Under the pieces are notes generated by a model. The model was not told the origin of the DNA. It made no database searches and saw only the letters and a program-made list of their open reading frames with translations. 64,000 nucleotides of DNA, taken from Rhabdornis inornatus. Taxonomy: Eukaryota; Chordata; Aves; Passeriformes; Rhabdornithidae. The DNA is taken from NCBI GenBank assembly GCA_013397075.1, contig VWZS01007728.1, forward strand, positions 204,001 to 268,000, read 5' to 3'. Below, piece after piece: positions 26,632 to 38,400 of the stretch. How positions within the stretch are numbered: the first letter of the stretch is position 1; every line of letters starts with the position of its first letter. A program made the position numbers and the translations under genes.

Positions 26632-29600
26632 GTAACACAAAACATTAAAATTCTGCATGTTACAGTTTTCAACTGAACTTAATCTCTTTGGATGAAAATA
26701 AGCAGTTAATGGGTGATACCTGGTGCTCTCTCTCTACTGAAGAAAATAAACCTTTTGCTCCAATTCAACTGGGAAAGAATACTACCTGTCTCCCTGCTCC
26801 TTCTTGAAGCTACCACATCTCTCTAGATTGTTGCAACACCCCTGTTCTCACAAAATCCACAATTCCAAAACAGAGATGGCTACACAATCTGATGTGGTCA
26901 AACTGACCAATGCAACTGTTAGAATTCCTAAAAAGCTTTTTATGGGGTTCATTTGGGCCTGACCAACCTTCACATATTATTTTGGTTTAGCTGTGTAAAC
27001 ACCAGGCCATTTGTTTCAAGCTTCTTCTTCTTCCACACTAGCACAATGCATTACTAATGCTTTTTTCTTTCTGCTGCACTGAAATGCACGTAAACATGTA
27101 CTTATTTATTTATTTACAGTACATACTGTCTGCTAGAACCAGGGCTCTTGGAAAATCCTCCATTTGGCAGTCCTTTCCAACATTTTGTTTCTACCTGACA
27201 TAACACGTGAAGGTCTTTTGCCCCTTTAAATGTAGTGACTTTTTGCTTCTGCTTGTGACAAAATGCAAAGACTTAAGATTTCTACCACTAAGCACACAGA
27301 GGAGAGGGTAACAGCGACAAAGTTCAAAGGAAAACTTGGTTACATTTCTGATCAGGAGCAGAGTTATCACCAAGTCAAGGAGAGGGTGCCACAGGCAGAT
27401 CCATAATCCAGGATCCAGAATCCAAATGTGCCATTTTATGATGGGTTTAAGCCCTACTGGACCTGAAGGGACGCTGCCCATCCCTTCACCACTGTCTGCA
27501 GGCCCTGCCCTGCCCTGCACCCACACTGGCCAAAAATGCCCTGCTCACAGCCCAGGGCTGGCAGGGGGCCAGTCAGACTGTGCCTTTCAGCGGCAACTCA
27601 GGCTTGGATTAAAGGAGCTCATATCTCCTCTGGACAGCCCAGCTCCCATTTCCTTCTCTGCCTTTGCAAACTCAACCAGCACTGGAACCAGCATTAGGAA
27701 CAAGCCAGGAAAGGGTCACACACACCTGAAAAACCTCCAAACCAAAGCAGTACTTACTTCTCACCCAGAAGGATGACAGGGCAGGTGACCATACTGAAGG
27801 TTCTGGGGGCCACACTCCTGGCCTGGCTGATGGCTTCTGTACACCTGCTGCCGACCTTGCCAGCACACAGGGAACACAAAGCCATCCCTGACAGAGCAGG
27901 GGAACAAAAATAAGCCAGGCCTTAAAGGAAGGAATGATTAAAATGTCTTTTTCAAATAAGAGAGAGGGGGAAAAGAAGATTGCAGGAGAAAATAATCTTT
28001 ATCTGGTAGGAAATAGAAGTCCTGTCTTCAGAAAAGTAAATTCATTATTGCAAGCAAACTGATTCATTAAGTAACATGCAGAGGAGGATTATAATGCCCT
28101 CCTTGTCATTAAAATGCTTTGAAATTATACTTCTGTCAGGTACTCTAATGATACTCGGATTTTATATTACACAGCAGAAGCTATGCTCTGGCTAGAATTT
28201 GGTGTGCTGTGTTACACAGGAGTTCACATTAGAAAAGCAGTTCACATTGGCTATAAACATGTTTAAAATGCACAAAAAACCAACCATACCATACAGAAAC
28301 CAGATGGAAGGGTGATGAACTGGTCTACACAAAGAGGTAAATTCCCCTTCTACCCAGGAACCTCTTTTGCTTAAGCAAGAATCCTATCTTTGGCTTATTT
28401 TCCTACCAAATATAAAGAATGCTTGAATGCTCAAAGTCTAATCAATTTTTTGTTTCCTTATGTGTCCACATATGAATAATAAAGAAGAGCACTATTAGAA
28501 ATAAACTATACATTTATATTTACCTTTTTACCTGTAGAAAGGAGTTTTATTTAAGTGAAATTAGGGTCTTGTATATTTTGATGACTTTATGTAAACCTTT
28601 ATTAAATATAGCAAATTTCAGGCTCCAAAACCCAGCGGAATTGGCACAATCGAATTTCTACGTGATTTATCAGCTTCCCTGTCACAGTAACTAACTTGGT
28701 GCATTTCTCTGCTTGGTTCTCTCTGTAAGCTGTCAGGAGAAGTCACTCCATCAAACAGAAATGTAACACTATTTTTATTGCTTATCTCTTTTGCCTTGGG
28801 TTACATCAGTAAGTCATCTCCCTCTGTCAACTTGACAAGAGTCTTTTTGGTGTTGACCTTAAAAGGACACAGCTGTGACAACTTTGGTTTGGGTCGGTTT
28901 TTGTTGGGTTTTTTTTGTTAATAGTTCTCAGCTGAATACTTGCTCTTCATAGTCTGGGATCTTCATCTGGCACTGTTTTATACCCTGTGAGTAGACTGAG
29001 CACAAAGCATTGTACACTCAGCCCCACAGTATCTTCCAGCCTTTATCACAAGAGGCACTGGAGAAGTCAGAGGTAGATACTATTCCAGCAAAGTCATGAT
29101 TAATTATAAGAGGTCTTCCAGATTTGATCTTATTTTTTTAATGCTCTGTAATTAATTAATATAAATGTACATCCTTATTTCCACAGCCTTTGCTCAAGAT
29201 ATTAAGAACTCCAATCCCTGGACTCAATCTCTCCTGGCATTTTCTCTCGTGTTACATAAGTAACTGTGGCTGACTATCTCCAAGTCCCAACGTTTGAAGA
29301 TCAGGACGAAAAATCAGCTCAGGATTTTGGACTAAGGAAGAAAGAATATACTATAAATCACATACTGTGAACTTCTCTTAATACAATACCCCAGCCAGGG
29401 GATATTTGGAAAATACAAAAATATTTAGGTAATCCGAAAACGGCACTTCTGTTTCTGCCATGCACCATCCAATAAATGCAACACATAACTGATTTAAAGA
29501 AATAATATGATTTTGTGCCAAATACCTCAGAAAATAAAGAGAAACAAGTACACAACATATTTTAAATTAATTGCACTGTTTGCACTGATGGTTACTTACA

Positions 29601-31864
29601 TTAATGTAGATTTTAATCATAGCAACTTACACATTGCTAGTTTTAATTGTGATTTAAACTGGCTGGCCAAAAACATCAACATACACATACAATGAGGTTT
29701 AAAGAAATTACGTGTGTTTTCACTGTATTTCTGAAAAGTGAGAACTCAGGAAATAATTAGTAAAATGTCGTTTTATCAAAAGGAGGAGTCCTTCTCTAGA
29801 TAGTGACTTGTGTACATTGTAGCTATATGCTCTTAATCAAACAGTTACACAGTTCAACATCATCTTTTGTGTTTACGTATGGTTTTATGTTGACACATAG
29901 TACAGATTTCATTTAATGTTTTGTATTAACTAGATATGAAAGTTTCTTTATGGTTTATGGAAGCTGGAATTATATTAAGAATCATTAAAAATCTCTTTAA
30001 AGTATTGCTTGTCAGTTCAGTGATGCCTGAGGTATGCAGGAAGGGGGGGGAAAGACATTTACAAAACCTGTTTTGCATTAAAAACTAATTTAAACAAAGA
30101 ATTACACGTGAGTTGTTCATTGTGCATTGTTCATCCAATTGTTTTGGTTTATCACCTCTAGAGGTAACAAAGCTCATTATCGCACACTTTATTTTCATCC
30201 ATAGAATGAAAAAGGAAAATAAGTTTTCTGTTGCCTTTCTTTTTTTGTTCATAGTAATCTTAGTTTTGAAAGTGAGTCACTGAGCAGAATATAAAATGGA
30301 GAAAATAGTGCACCAGCATAGGAAGCCTGTGGCAGAAGCCAGTTCGATCACTTTCACAAACTGGTCCCAGGCGTTTCGATAGCCATTTCCACCAGGACTG
30401 TGGTGTGACAGTACTTAAAACTTTGGCAGCAAATAGGTAAATGAACACAATCAAACGGTACATAAAGCTGTGTAGACTTATACCTTAACACTGATCAAAA
30501 TCCAAAAGTCCTATTTTAAAAAGTATACATTTAAGTCTATTTTTTTAAATACGGGTTTCTCTATTTTAAAGAAAACTTTTTTTGTCCTTAAGCATTAATT
30601 ATTGCGTACCTTGGTTATTCATATAAGATTAGTTAGGAGTCCAGCGACTCTTTTAATATACACTGCAGTAGTTTCATATAATGTCTTTCGGGATAGAAAT
30701 ATGCTTTAATATACTATAAATTAAAAATCAAACCACATACATGATGCTACCAGTTTTGCTATGCTCCTGCAAGTATCTGCAACATCAGACTATTATGTGC
30801 GAGATGATCACAGAAGAGAAAAACCTAACTGGCAGAATTCTCAATGGGCTTAAACCAGAACAAAAAAAAAGTGTACTTAATTTAGGAGCTGAAAGTCTGT
30901 CTGTAGTTTGGCACATACAGCACATCACACCATATAATTTTATAAAAATCAAATAACTTTGCAAATCACTTCAAATATTTCCTTTCTCATTGGTTTTAAT
31001 CATGTTTGAAAGTAGAGAAAAAAATTACAGGATTAAATGAAAGCAAAATGTAATGATCTAGGACTCTTAATTCTCCTGAATGAATATTCCTAAATTTTTG
31101 GATTGTGGACCACTGTCAAACTTCAAACATAACAGGGAACCACTATGCAGCCTTCATACCAAACTTTTAATTAAAACCCCTAAATGGATGACATGATACT
31201 GTAGATCAGTATCATACTGTGATTACAGATGTCTGCAGACCACGATCCAGAAACAAATATATTAAAGGATTAATTTTCCAAAAGGGAATGCTAGTCTCTG
31301 GGCTTCTTGGCATACTCATTTTATATATTGAGCTATTACACAGTATCTGAGCATGCAAAGATCTTGAGACCTCCGTTCTATGGGGTTTTAATAGTACAAG
31401 TGTGATATACCAGTTTATGATGGGATTTTTAAATGAAATATCACAAGTCAATTCCAAGGTGATTAAATGAAAAAAATTTTTATCTTGGCATCTCTCTTTC
31501 AATCTAGACTCTTTGGTTTCAAGGTTTTTTTTCCCATGCAAAATGACTGGACTTACATCCTCATTATAATAAAGTACCCATAAAATGTGAACAATTACGT
31601 GATTTCCAAAGATGTCCCTGAAAGCGCCAGCCTATGAACAGCAAAAGTTGTAGTTGCGTCAGACTTACCACTACAGAATGTGGAATAGAATTTTGGAATT
31701 TATGTATAGATACATGTATTATTTTAACATATATATATACAGTATTAAAAAAATTGGTTTCATGTACATATGTGTATATAAAAGCGTTCAGAAGGAAGGA
31801 CAAAAACAAAAAGAGACTATATTCATTCTAATGGCTTTATCTAAGTTTATTGGGGAAGGGGCGT

Positions 31865-31926
31865 GGGAAAGAGAGGGGGAGAGAGAAGTGGGGGGGAGAG
31901 AGAGAGAGAGAGAAAGGGAGAGAGGA
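31865..31926 (+). repeat. Polypurine (GA)n tract next to the 32 kb CpG island
   Basis: This is 62 bases of G and A with a single T at 31889. It includes an uninterrupted 37-base purine run from 31890 with about nine GA units in the middle. On the TRPS1 strand it is a CT-rich tract. Polypurine tracts with mirror symmetry can form triplex DNA and are common near vertebrate promoters. A shorter GAGAGAGAGAGGGAG stretch lies at about 32034-32048. Confidence 0.9.
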
Positions 31927-31959
31927 TTTTCCTGAAACTGGAGCGGGACAACCGTGACT

Positions 31960-32720
31960 GCTGTTTTCTGCCAGCACTTCAGTGACAGCGCGGGGGGAAG
32001 AGTGGTTAATCACCGCATTCTGGGAACTGGGCAGAGAGAGAGAGGGAGCAACTGCTTTCCGCAACACTTCCTGCGATAAGGGAGCCAGCGCTGGCACACG
32101 GACACGGACACACACGCGAGAGGCGGCTGCGCGGCGCAGCGCTTCATGCGACTGCAAACGTGACCCGCAGCCCCGCACCCCGACACGGGCACAGGCACAC
32201 TCGGTGCCTGCGGCTCTCGCGGAGCGCTGCTCCGGCTGCCGGGCTCCCGGGAGCCGGGCGGGAAGGGGACGCCCCGCTTCGCCCCCTCCGTGCGGCGGGC
32301 AGAGCTGCGCGGTGATGCTCGCTCACGACACGCACCCAGAGAACTTCAGCGCTGAACAAAGGCTGCCGGACTGATGCCGCAGCACAGCCTGGCTTCTTTT
32401 TTTTTTTTAATTTTTTTTTNAGGGTTTCTGTGCGGGGCACTGGCTCCCCCAGCCCTCCGTGGAGCCCCAGACAGAGCAGAGCAGCAGCTCCACGCTCCGC
32501 CGAGGAGCGCTTAATCCAGGCCTGGATGGAAAAGCCCTGGCAGAGACCGCGCCACCGAGCTGCCAACGCCCAGAGGAGGGTCCCGTCACCCCCAGCCGGG
32601 CAGCTCGGGGCAGCCGGCGCTGGGCTGGGCAGGACGGGGCCGGGGGCGGCTGCGCTGGGCCCCCGCCCGCCGCGGGGACGCGCCCCCCGGGCAGGGGCAT
32701 GTCCCGTCCCTCCGCAATCC
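31960..32720 (-). promoter_or_regulatory. CpG-rich island 1, candidate alternative TRPS1 promoter
   Basis: Within an A+T-rich intron this stretch becomes strongly G+C-rich, with many CpG from about 32090 to 32720, for example GCGGCTGCGCGGCGCAGCGC and GGGAGCCGGGCGGG. GC-box-like GGGGCGGGG or CCGCCC motifs also occur. Islands of this kind mark vertebrate promoters. As TRPS1 reads leftward, a transcript starting here could splice from a minus-strand GTAAGT, for instance at 31668-31663, to the acceptor at 13395. No TATA box is obvious, and the strand and start site are inferred. A single N at 32420 sits in a T-run and breaks the sequence. The ORFs of 97-290 codons here result from high G+C and are not supported as genes. 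Confidence 0.5.
32420..32420. other. Single N inside a T-run
   Basis: One unresolved base follows an 18-20 base T-rich run in the CpG-rich island. It may mark a collapsed homopolymer or a contig join. Unlike the N at 4464, the flanks do not repeat each other. Confidence 0.9.
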
Positions 32721-33502
32721 AGCTGATCCCAGCCCATAGGCATCCAGGTAAAATAAGCTGTGTAGGGCCCTGCTGCCCATACCAGCCACATCCCCCTGGT
32801 CAAGATAAAGGCAGGGGCGATGTTCGCATTTTTAATGCAAGTGAGATGCATCCCGCAGGCTCTCAGCAAATCGCCAATGCATTGGGGATGCCACTGCTCT
32901 TTAGCTTTGTTTCCACATGTGCTGAAAGTTGATGAGTGCTGCTTGTGTTTTTGTTTCCACCACCAAAGGACACAGCATAGATATAGGAAGTGGGAAAACC
33001 GATGTTTCAGTAGCACTTCCAGATCAGACTGCCGCTTACAGCATCTTTAGTTGTATCAATACTTCTACCACTGCCATTTCACTGGTGTACCTTCTGAAAT
33101 TCTTGTTGGATAATTGTAACTCAGAGCCAGAGTATCTCTGAGCAAAAGGAGAATATACTGCATTTATGGGGTTACCATCTCTTCATTCGTGTTTGAAGCA
33201 GAACTATCCGATCCATACACATTTGAGGGAAAGGATTTCAGCACAGAAGGTCTATCTGTGTTTATAAACCGGGGGCATTTTACATGCTGCAAAAGTACTA
33301 CATGATAGCAAAATGGAAGAAGGTTCCATTGCCTTAGTATGAACTCACCACAGGTGTGCTTAAAACAGATATTAAAGACATGATTCACTGCAATAAAGAC
33401 ACCCAAAACAACTATTTAAAGTGATTCAAAATACAACATTTGGGGGTGGGGAGGTGATGATACAGTGCACCTACTTGTCCCCCACCAAGAAAATACAAGC
33501 TC

Positions 33503-33545
33503 CAATAATAATAACAATGACAAATAAGTAATAATGATAATGACA
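33503..33545. repeat. ATA/ATAATG imperfect microsatellite
   Basis: A run of TAATAATAATAACAATGACAA-like units followed by AATAATGATAATGACA. It is short and degenerate. Confidence 0.6.
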
Positions 33546-35254
33546 CATATTTATACTTCTATGCAGAAGTACAGCAGGGTTCTTAAGATTAGTCTCGCTT
33601 TCAGTTTCACTCAGCACTGAACTAGTCAGCTTTACGTTAAAGAGGTGTGGAGTGTTACTTAGGAGTTACAGAAAGTAGTCGGCATGTTAAAAAAAAACAG
33701 AAAAAACAGTGTCATAACCCGTACAGGGAAATGATGGCTAAAACAGAAGACAGGATTCTCACACACCACTCAACACATCTTTTCTTCCCCAAATGCACAA
33801 CAGACATAGGAACAGGAGCTTCAAATACTTACTAAACTTATGCAGAGAAATAAATGGGTATCAGTTGCGTGACTTAAAAAGCCAGAGGAAAAAGGAGCAA
33901 ATTTTTCATGGAAGCCTTGAATCATACAAGCTGCTCATTTGCCTCATTCACATCCTCCTCCTTGCACTGTACTTCAGTGTAAGAAGGCAGCCTAAACAAT
34001 ATTCATCTTAAAAATCCAAAACATTGCAGAGACCACACTGCAGCAACAGACCTGCTTCACATGCACTGACGTACCTCCTCAACATCTGAAAGAAATTCCA
34101 GCTCCAGCCAACCCATAAGAGACATGTTGCCTGACTGTACCTTGATGGTATTGTTTATGAAGATGGTGATTTACACACTCATAATGATTTAAGCAGCTAC
34201 TTTGCATACATTACAGAGAGAACCTGAAACATGTGACCTGCTTCACAGGGCAGGATTATACCTCTGTTCTTGTTGTGTCATGTGCAACCACATTATTTAG
34301 TAGTTAAAGGCAAGCGAGCACTCTGGTATTCTATTGCCCTCACCATGTATGCAGCGTGAGAGTTTCAGAATGCCTCTGAAACCAAAGGTGAGCATCCCAA
34401 CTTCTAAAGATAGACAGTTAAATAAATGATATAATTGTCAAAGGGGCTCAGTCAAACCTACAACATGGTTCTACCCACTCAGGATTATGACATTTGCTGG
34501 CAGACTTTTTAGGACAGGAAATCTCTCATGGTGTTAATAAATTCATAACAATGACCATATTCTTAGGGACTACTCCAATACAAACTTTCATTAGTGCTCA
34601 CACCACCTCTCACAAAGCACTGAGAATGTATGCATGATCATCAGCAGACAGGAATAAACAATAAAAACTTAAATCCTTTTTACTAATGTTGTTCTCAGGA
34701 AAAAGACAAAAACTTTTCAGAAAAATGGAAACTAACATCCAAAGAATGGCTGAACTCTGCCTGTCAGCCCCTTCATAATTTTTAGTTGTTTTTATTGATC
34801 CATACACTTCTTATGCACAACTTTATTACTGCTTTGATAATTAAAAGATAATTAAATACAAGACAGAGCATGTATCATGCTGTGGAATCACTTAGCAAGT
34901 GAACTGTTGTGCTGAAAAGTGGAATTCTTTCTGTCACTCACGGCGCAGTGATACATTAGTAACAGACGCCACAGGAGCTATTTTGGGGATGATCCAGTGG
35001 CTTACCGGAGCCACGGAAGACAGCAGAAAAGAATAAGGTTCAGAATTCAAGGGAAGTCCTGCCACAAGGGCCTTCACACTTTGCAAACACATAAAACAAG
35101 AGCACATTCACACAGGTTTACATCACCTTCAGAGTAAGTACAGTATTTCCCATACAATATGTAATAACAGATGTCAAAGTCTGACTTTTTTTGATTTAAG
35201 AAAGGAAAACTGGTGGGTTAAGGGGGAGGTATCTTAGCAGCACCAGGAGTGAAG

Positions 35255-35430
35255 GCACCAAAGCTCTGATCACAGCTTTGCCACTGGCTCACTAACACTG
35301 CAGTTATTTAGGTTCCCTGTGCCCTGGCTCACCCATCAGTACAACGGGTATAATACTTCATCCTGTCCTTAAGAGGCAATTAATGCTTGTAAACTACTCT
35401 GGGAACCTTGATTAAAATGCACTGCAGCTT
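35255..35430 (+). repeat. MIR-like SINE remnant, second copy
   Basis: The series AGCTTTGCCACTGGCTCACT, then CCCTGTGCCCTGGCTCACCC, ATCAGTACAACGGGTATAATA, CTT and TTAATGCTTGTAAACTACTC follows the body of a MIR element. The order is the 'tgccactgactcactg' block, then 'ctgtgcctcagtttcccatc', 'tgtaaaatgggaataatactt' and 'taatgtatgtaaagcgctc'. This copy keeps the 5' and core parts that the copy at 14.8 kb lacks. Confidence 0.7.
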
Positions 35431-38400
35431 TGCGATAAGTATTCCTTCTGAAAGAGCACACAAGCTGGGTTTTGATGGTGGGAAGTACTACCTGACGGTT
35501 GCAAAAAGAAAAATAATCATTCTGAACGAAATGTATGTGCCTGACCTATGCACATGTGTCGATGAATCCCTCCTGGAATGTTTTTTTTTTTCTCCTTTTT
35601 TCAGTTACTATGTGCATATTGCAAAGAGAGGAGCACTGAGAACAGATAATTATAAAGCTTTTGAAAAGCTCTGGTATTTTCACCAGAGGATCACAGTGGG
35701 CCATCTTCAAGAATTCTGATGCAGAACTCTATGTAATTAAAAAACACAATTATTTGTAATACTCCTGAAACCCTGTTTTCATTAAGGAGAGGAGGGGAAA
35801 AAAAAGACAGATCACTTTAAATATGAATGCTTTATGAATAAAGAATTTTTTTTTAATTGATGAGCATTCATTTTCCCATACAGTCACATAAGTCTGAGTA
35901 GTTAATGTAAAACATAATTATCAACATTTTAAACCACATTTTCCCCTTGAAAATAAATAAATAAGGACGCCAAAATCTTTTTTGTTCATTAAGAGTCAGA
36001 TCCAGCAGAAAACATCTGCAGACTTCTAGACCAAGCAAGCCCTGGAAGGCCATGGTACTGGCTGCACCTCGTGCCAACCTCAAAAATTTGGCTGGTTCAG
36101 AAAGATTTAAACAAAACAAAAAAAGCCCTGCAGCTTTACATGTCTGGGAATTGTGGAACTGCGTTAGGTTTATGAATAAAGAACAGGGGTGAGAAAAAAA
36201 ACAACTCCTTTTAAAAAGGAGATCCCTCTCTCCCTCCTGCCCTCCAGCTTTCTGGGTGCTAGACAGGGGCTCCTCTCCCTCCCCAGGGACACCACGGACA
36301 TCAGCAGTTGCGGCCCAAAACGTAGGGTCCACCTGCATGTGCTGCTGCAGAGGGGATGGGGGCCCCAAACCCAGCACTCGCCCCCACTTGGCACATCCAG
36401 CAGGCGCCCGAGCATCCAGTTCCCAGCCAGCTCCCAGCCGTGCTCCCAGACGTGCAGTAGCTGCCACTGGCAAACCCAAAGGAGCGTCCCCGGGATGGGA
36501 GCCAGTCTGGGCTGTTCAAAGGACACTGCAGGGCCACCACAGAGGGGCAGGCACAGCTCAGGATGAAGAGCCACCCCTGCGAAGGTGGCCAGGGGACACG
36601 GTGGTCTCCCCTGAAGCAGCAGCCTCTCTAGCCCCATGGAAGAATTGGGCCCTGGGAGCAGCCCAGGATTTCTGCCATGGGCTTAAAGAGGCTCCAAGGT
36701 GCAGTGGAGGGAAGGAGCCTCAGCTACCGCAGGCAACCAGCAACTCGTATTTAGATTTCAGGCCACCCTGAATATGTGTATGCAAACACCACAGGGGAGA
36801 TGATGGCATTGCCAGGGCTGTTTGCTGAAATAAAGGAAAAGTTTAGGATGAGCGCCCTGCCATAGCAAATTCTTTAATTTATGAAAATTAAAGAACCTGC
36901 TGCTAGTGTAGTTGTCACATTTTCAGACTTTTTATAGAAATAATGTCTTTTTCTGACTAGTTCTTCACTACATTCCTCTTTGGGAAGCCAAGAAAGCTCC
37001 CAATTATTGATGTCTCCGCTTAGCTTCTGCCCTATTCAGAGGACCACCCTACATTTCAGACTAACACCCAGCTCATCTCGTGCAGCTAGTCCTCTGCAGG
37101 GAAAAGGACTGGGCAGGTATGAAAAGACCGAGTAACAGTACACCCATGTGTTCTGTTTAAAGCCATCCCAGAATTTTGGTTTTGCAAGTGTTCATTTTAT
37201 AGACACCTCCTCAAGAGGAACAGCAGCTGTAGTATGCTGCCTGGGTTAGCAAGATGTGATACACGCAGAGATATATACTGGATATATATTAGCAGAGCAC
37301 AGAGGGACTCTGTGCAATGACCATATAACTGCAGACATTCTGCAGGTGTGTATTTACAATACTATTTATATAGTGCTGAAAGTGGACTACATTAATATAC
37401 AGTGTGCATGATTCACTGTCATTAATTCTGCCTTCAAATAATGCGGACCCTAAGATAAATAATATCACTAGAGCCTCTCCCATACAATAAACAGACTTGT
37501 TAGTTTAGTTATATATAAAAAATTTCCAACTGCAATCAGAGATTCTTTTTAAATTATTAAAAGTTCTTGAAGTGAAACCTTTGTTTGAGTTGAAATGAGC
37601 CAGCTGACATAAAAAAAGCAAATGGAGAAGCCAAGACTTGTCTTTAAAATGAAGAATAAATTTGGTATCTTAAATAAATAGTATTATTCTAAACATGCAC
37701 TAAAATAAACCATGTATTTTAACAAGAGTAGATACAAAATATCATCATATTTATCATTAGAGCTTTATATACCTGTTGGATTACTGCTTTCAAAGCCTTA
37801 AGAAATGTACCAGTGTCTTTGAATTAAAATGCACTTACTTTATGCTAAATCTGTGAAGGTTCTCCTGTGGGAAACACTGAATTCTACATTATTTTTCTTA
37901 TTAAAAAGAAAAAAGCTTACACAGCCTCAGAAAAGAAAATAACCAAGTGGCAAAAATCCCAACTTTGTCCATTCAGCCCTTGATTCTGTCTTTGCCTTAA
38001 TAAAATTGTTGACAGAAACTAAGCTAATCTTTGAGCGACTTTTTCATCTTCCTTTAAAACCAAGGAGTTTAACTAGCTGCAGTTCCATCAACCCTGACAT
38101 GCAGCTCGCTATAAAGATGAGATCCTTGTCATTTTTTTGGTCCACGTCTAACATTTAAGGAGGATTTTTTTTTTAAATCCATTTAAACTCTAAGTTTTGG
38201 CTACAAAACATCTCAGTAAGACACCAAGATAATGTCTCTCACAAATCAAAACAGTAGCAGTAGTACCATCTGCAAACTCAGAATTAAAGAGCCAGCATTT
38301 TCTACGCAACTGTAAAAAGTATTTTTAAAACACTTTTTAAAAAACATTTTGCTCATTCTATAGCACAGGCACTGAAGGCTATAGGTAACTGGATCAGTGA

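Larger units (their letters stand above)
13394..31860. other. Long TRPS1 intron, first part
   Basis: About 18 kb of A+T-rich non-coding sequence upstream of the 13.3 kb exon in gene orientation. Apart from the repeats listed separately I find no exon with protein similarity. The longest ORFs, 124 codons at 24.4 kb and 146 at 27.3 kb, lack domain signatures and sit on opposing-frame noise. Conserved enhancers are common in TRPS1 introns but cannot be recognised without alignment. Confidence 0.6.

Noticed and set aside
27336..27776. 146-codon plus-strand ORF
   Set aside because: No recognisable motif, opposite-strand ORFs in the same place, and ordinary intron surroundings.
31550..31560. Another minus-strand GTAAGT near 31.55 kb as a splice donor
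   Set aside because: A six-base match occurs often by chance, and nothing distinguishes it from the one at 31.67 kb.
32144..33016. 290-codon minus-strand ORF and companions in island 1
   Set aside because: High G+C removes stop codons. The sequence is Pro/Ala/Gly/Arg-rich noise, crosses an N and has no domain.
35868..36771. ORFs of up to 203 codons on both strands
   Set aside because: A G+C-richer patch with overlapping opposing frames, low-complexity composition and no domain or splice pattern tied to TRPS1.
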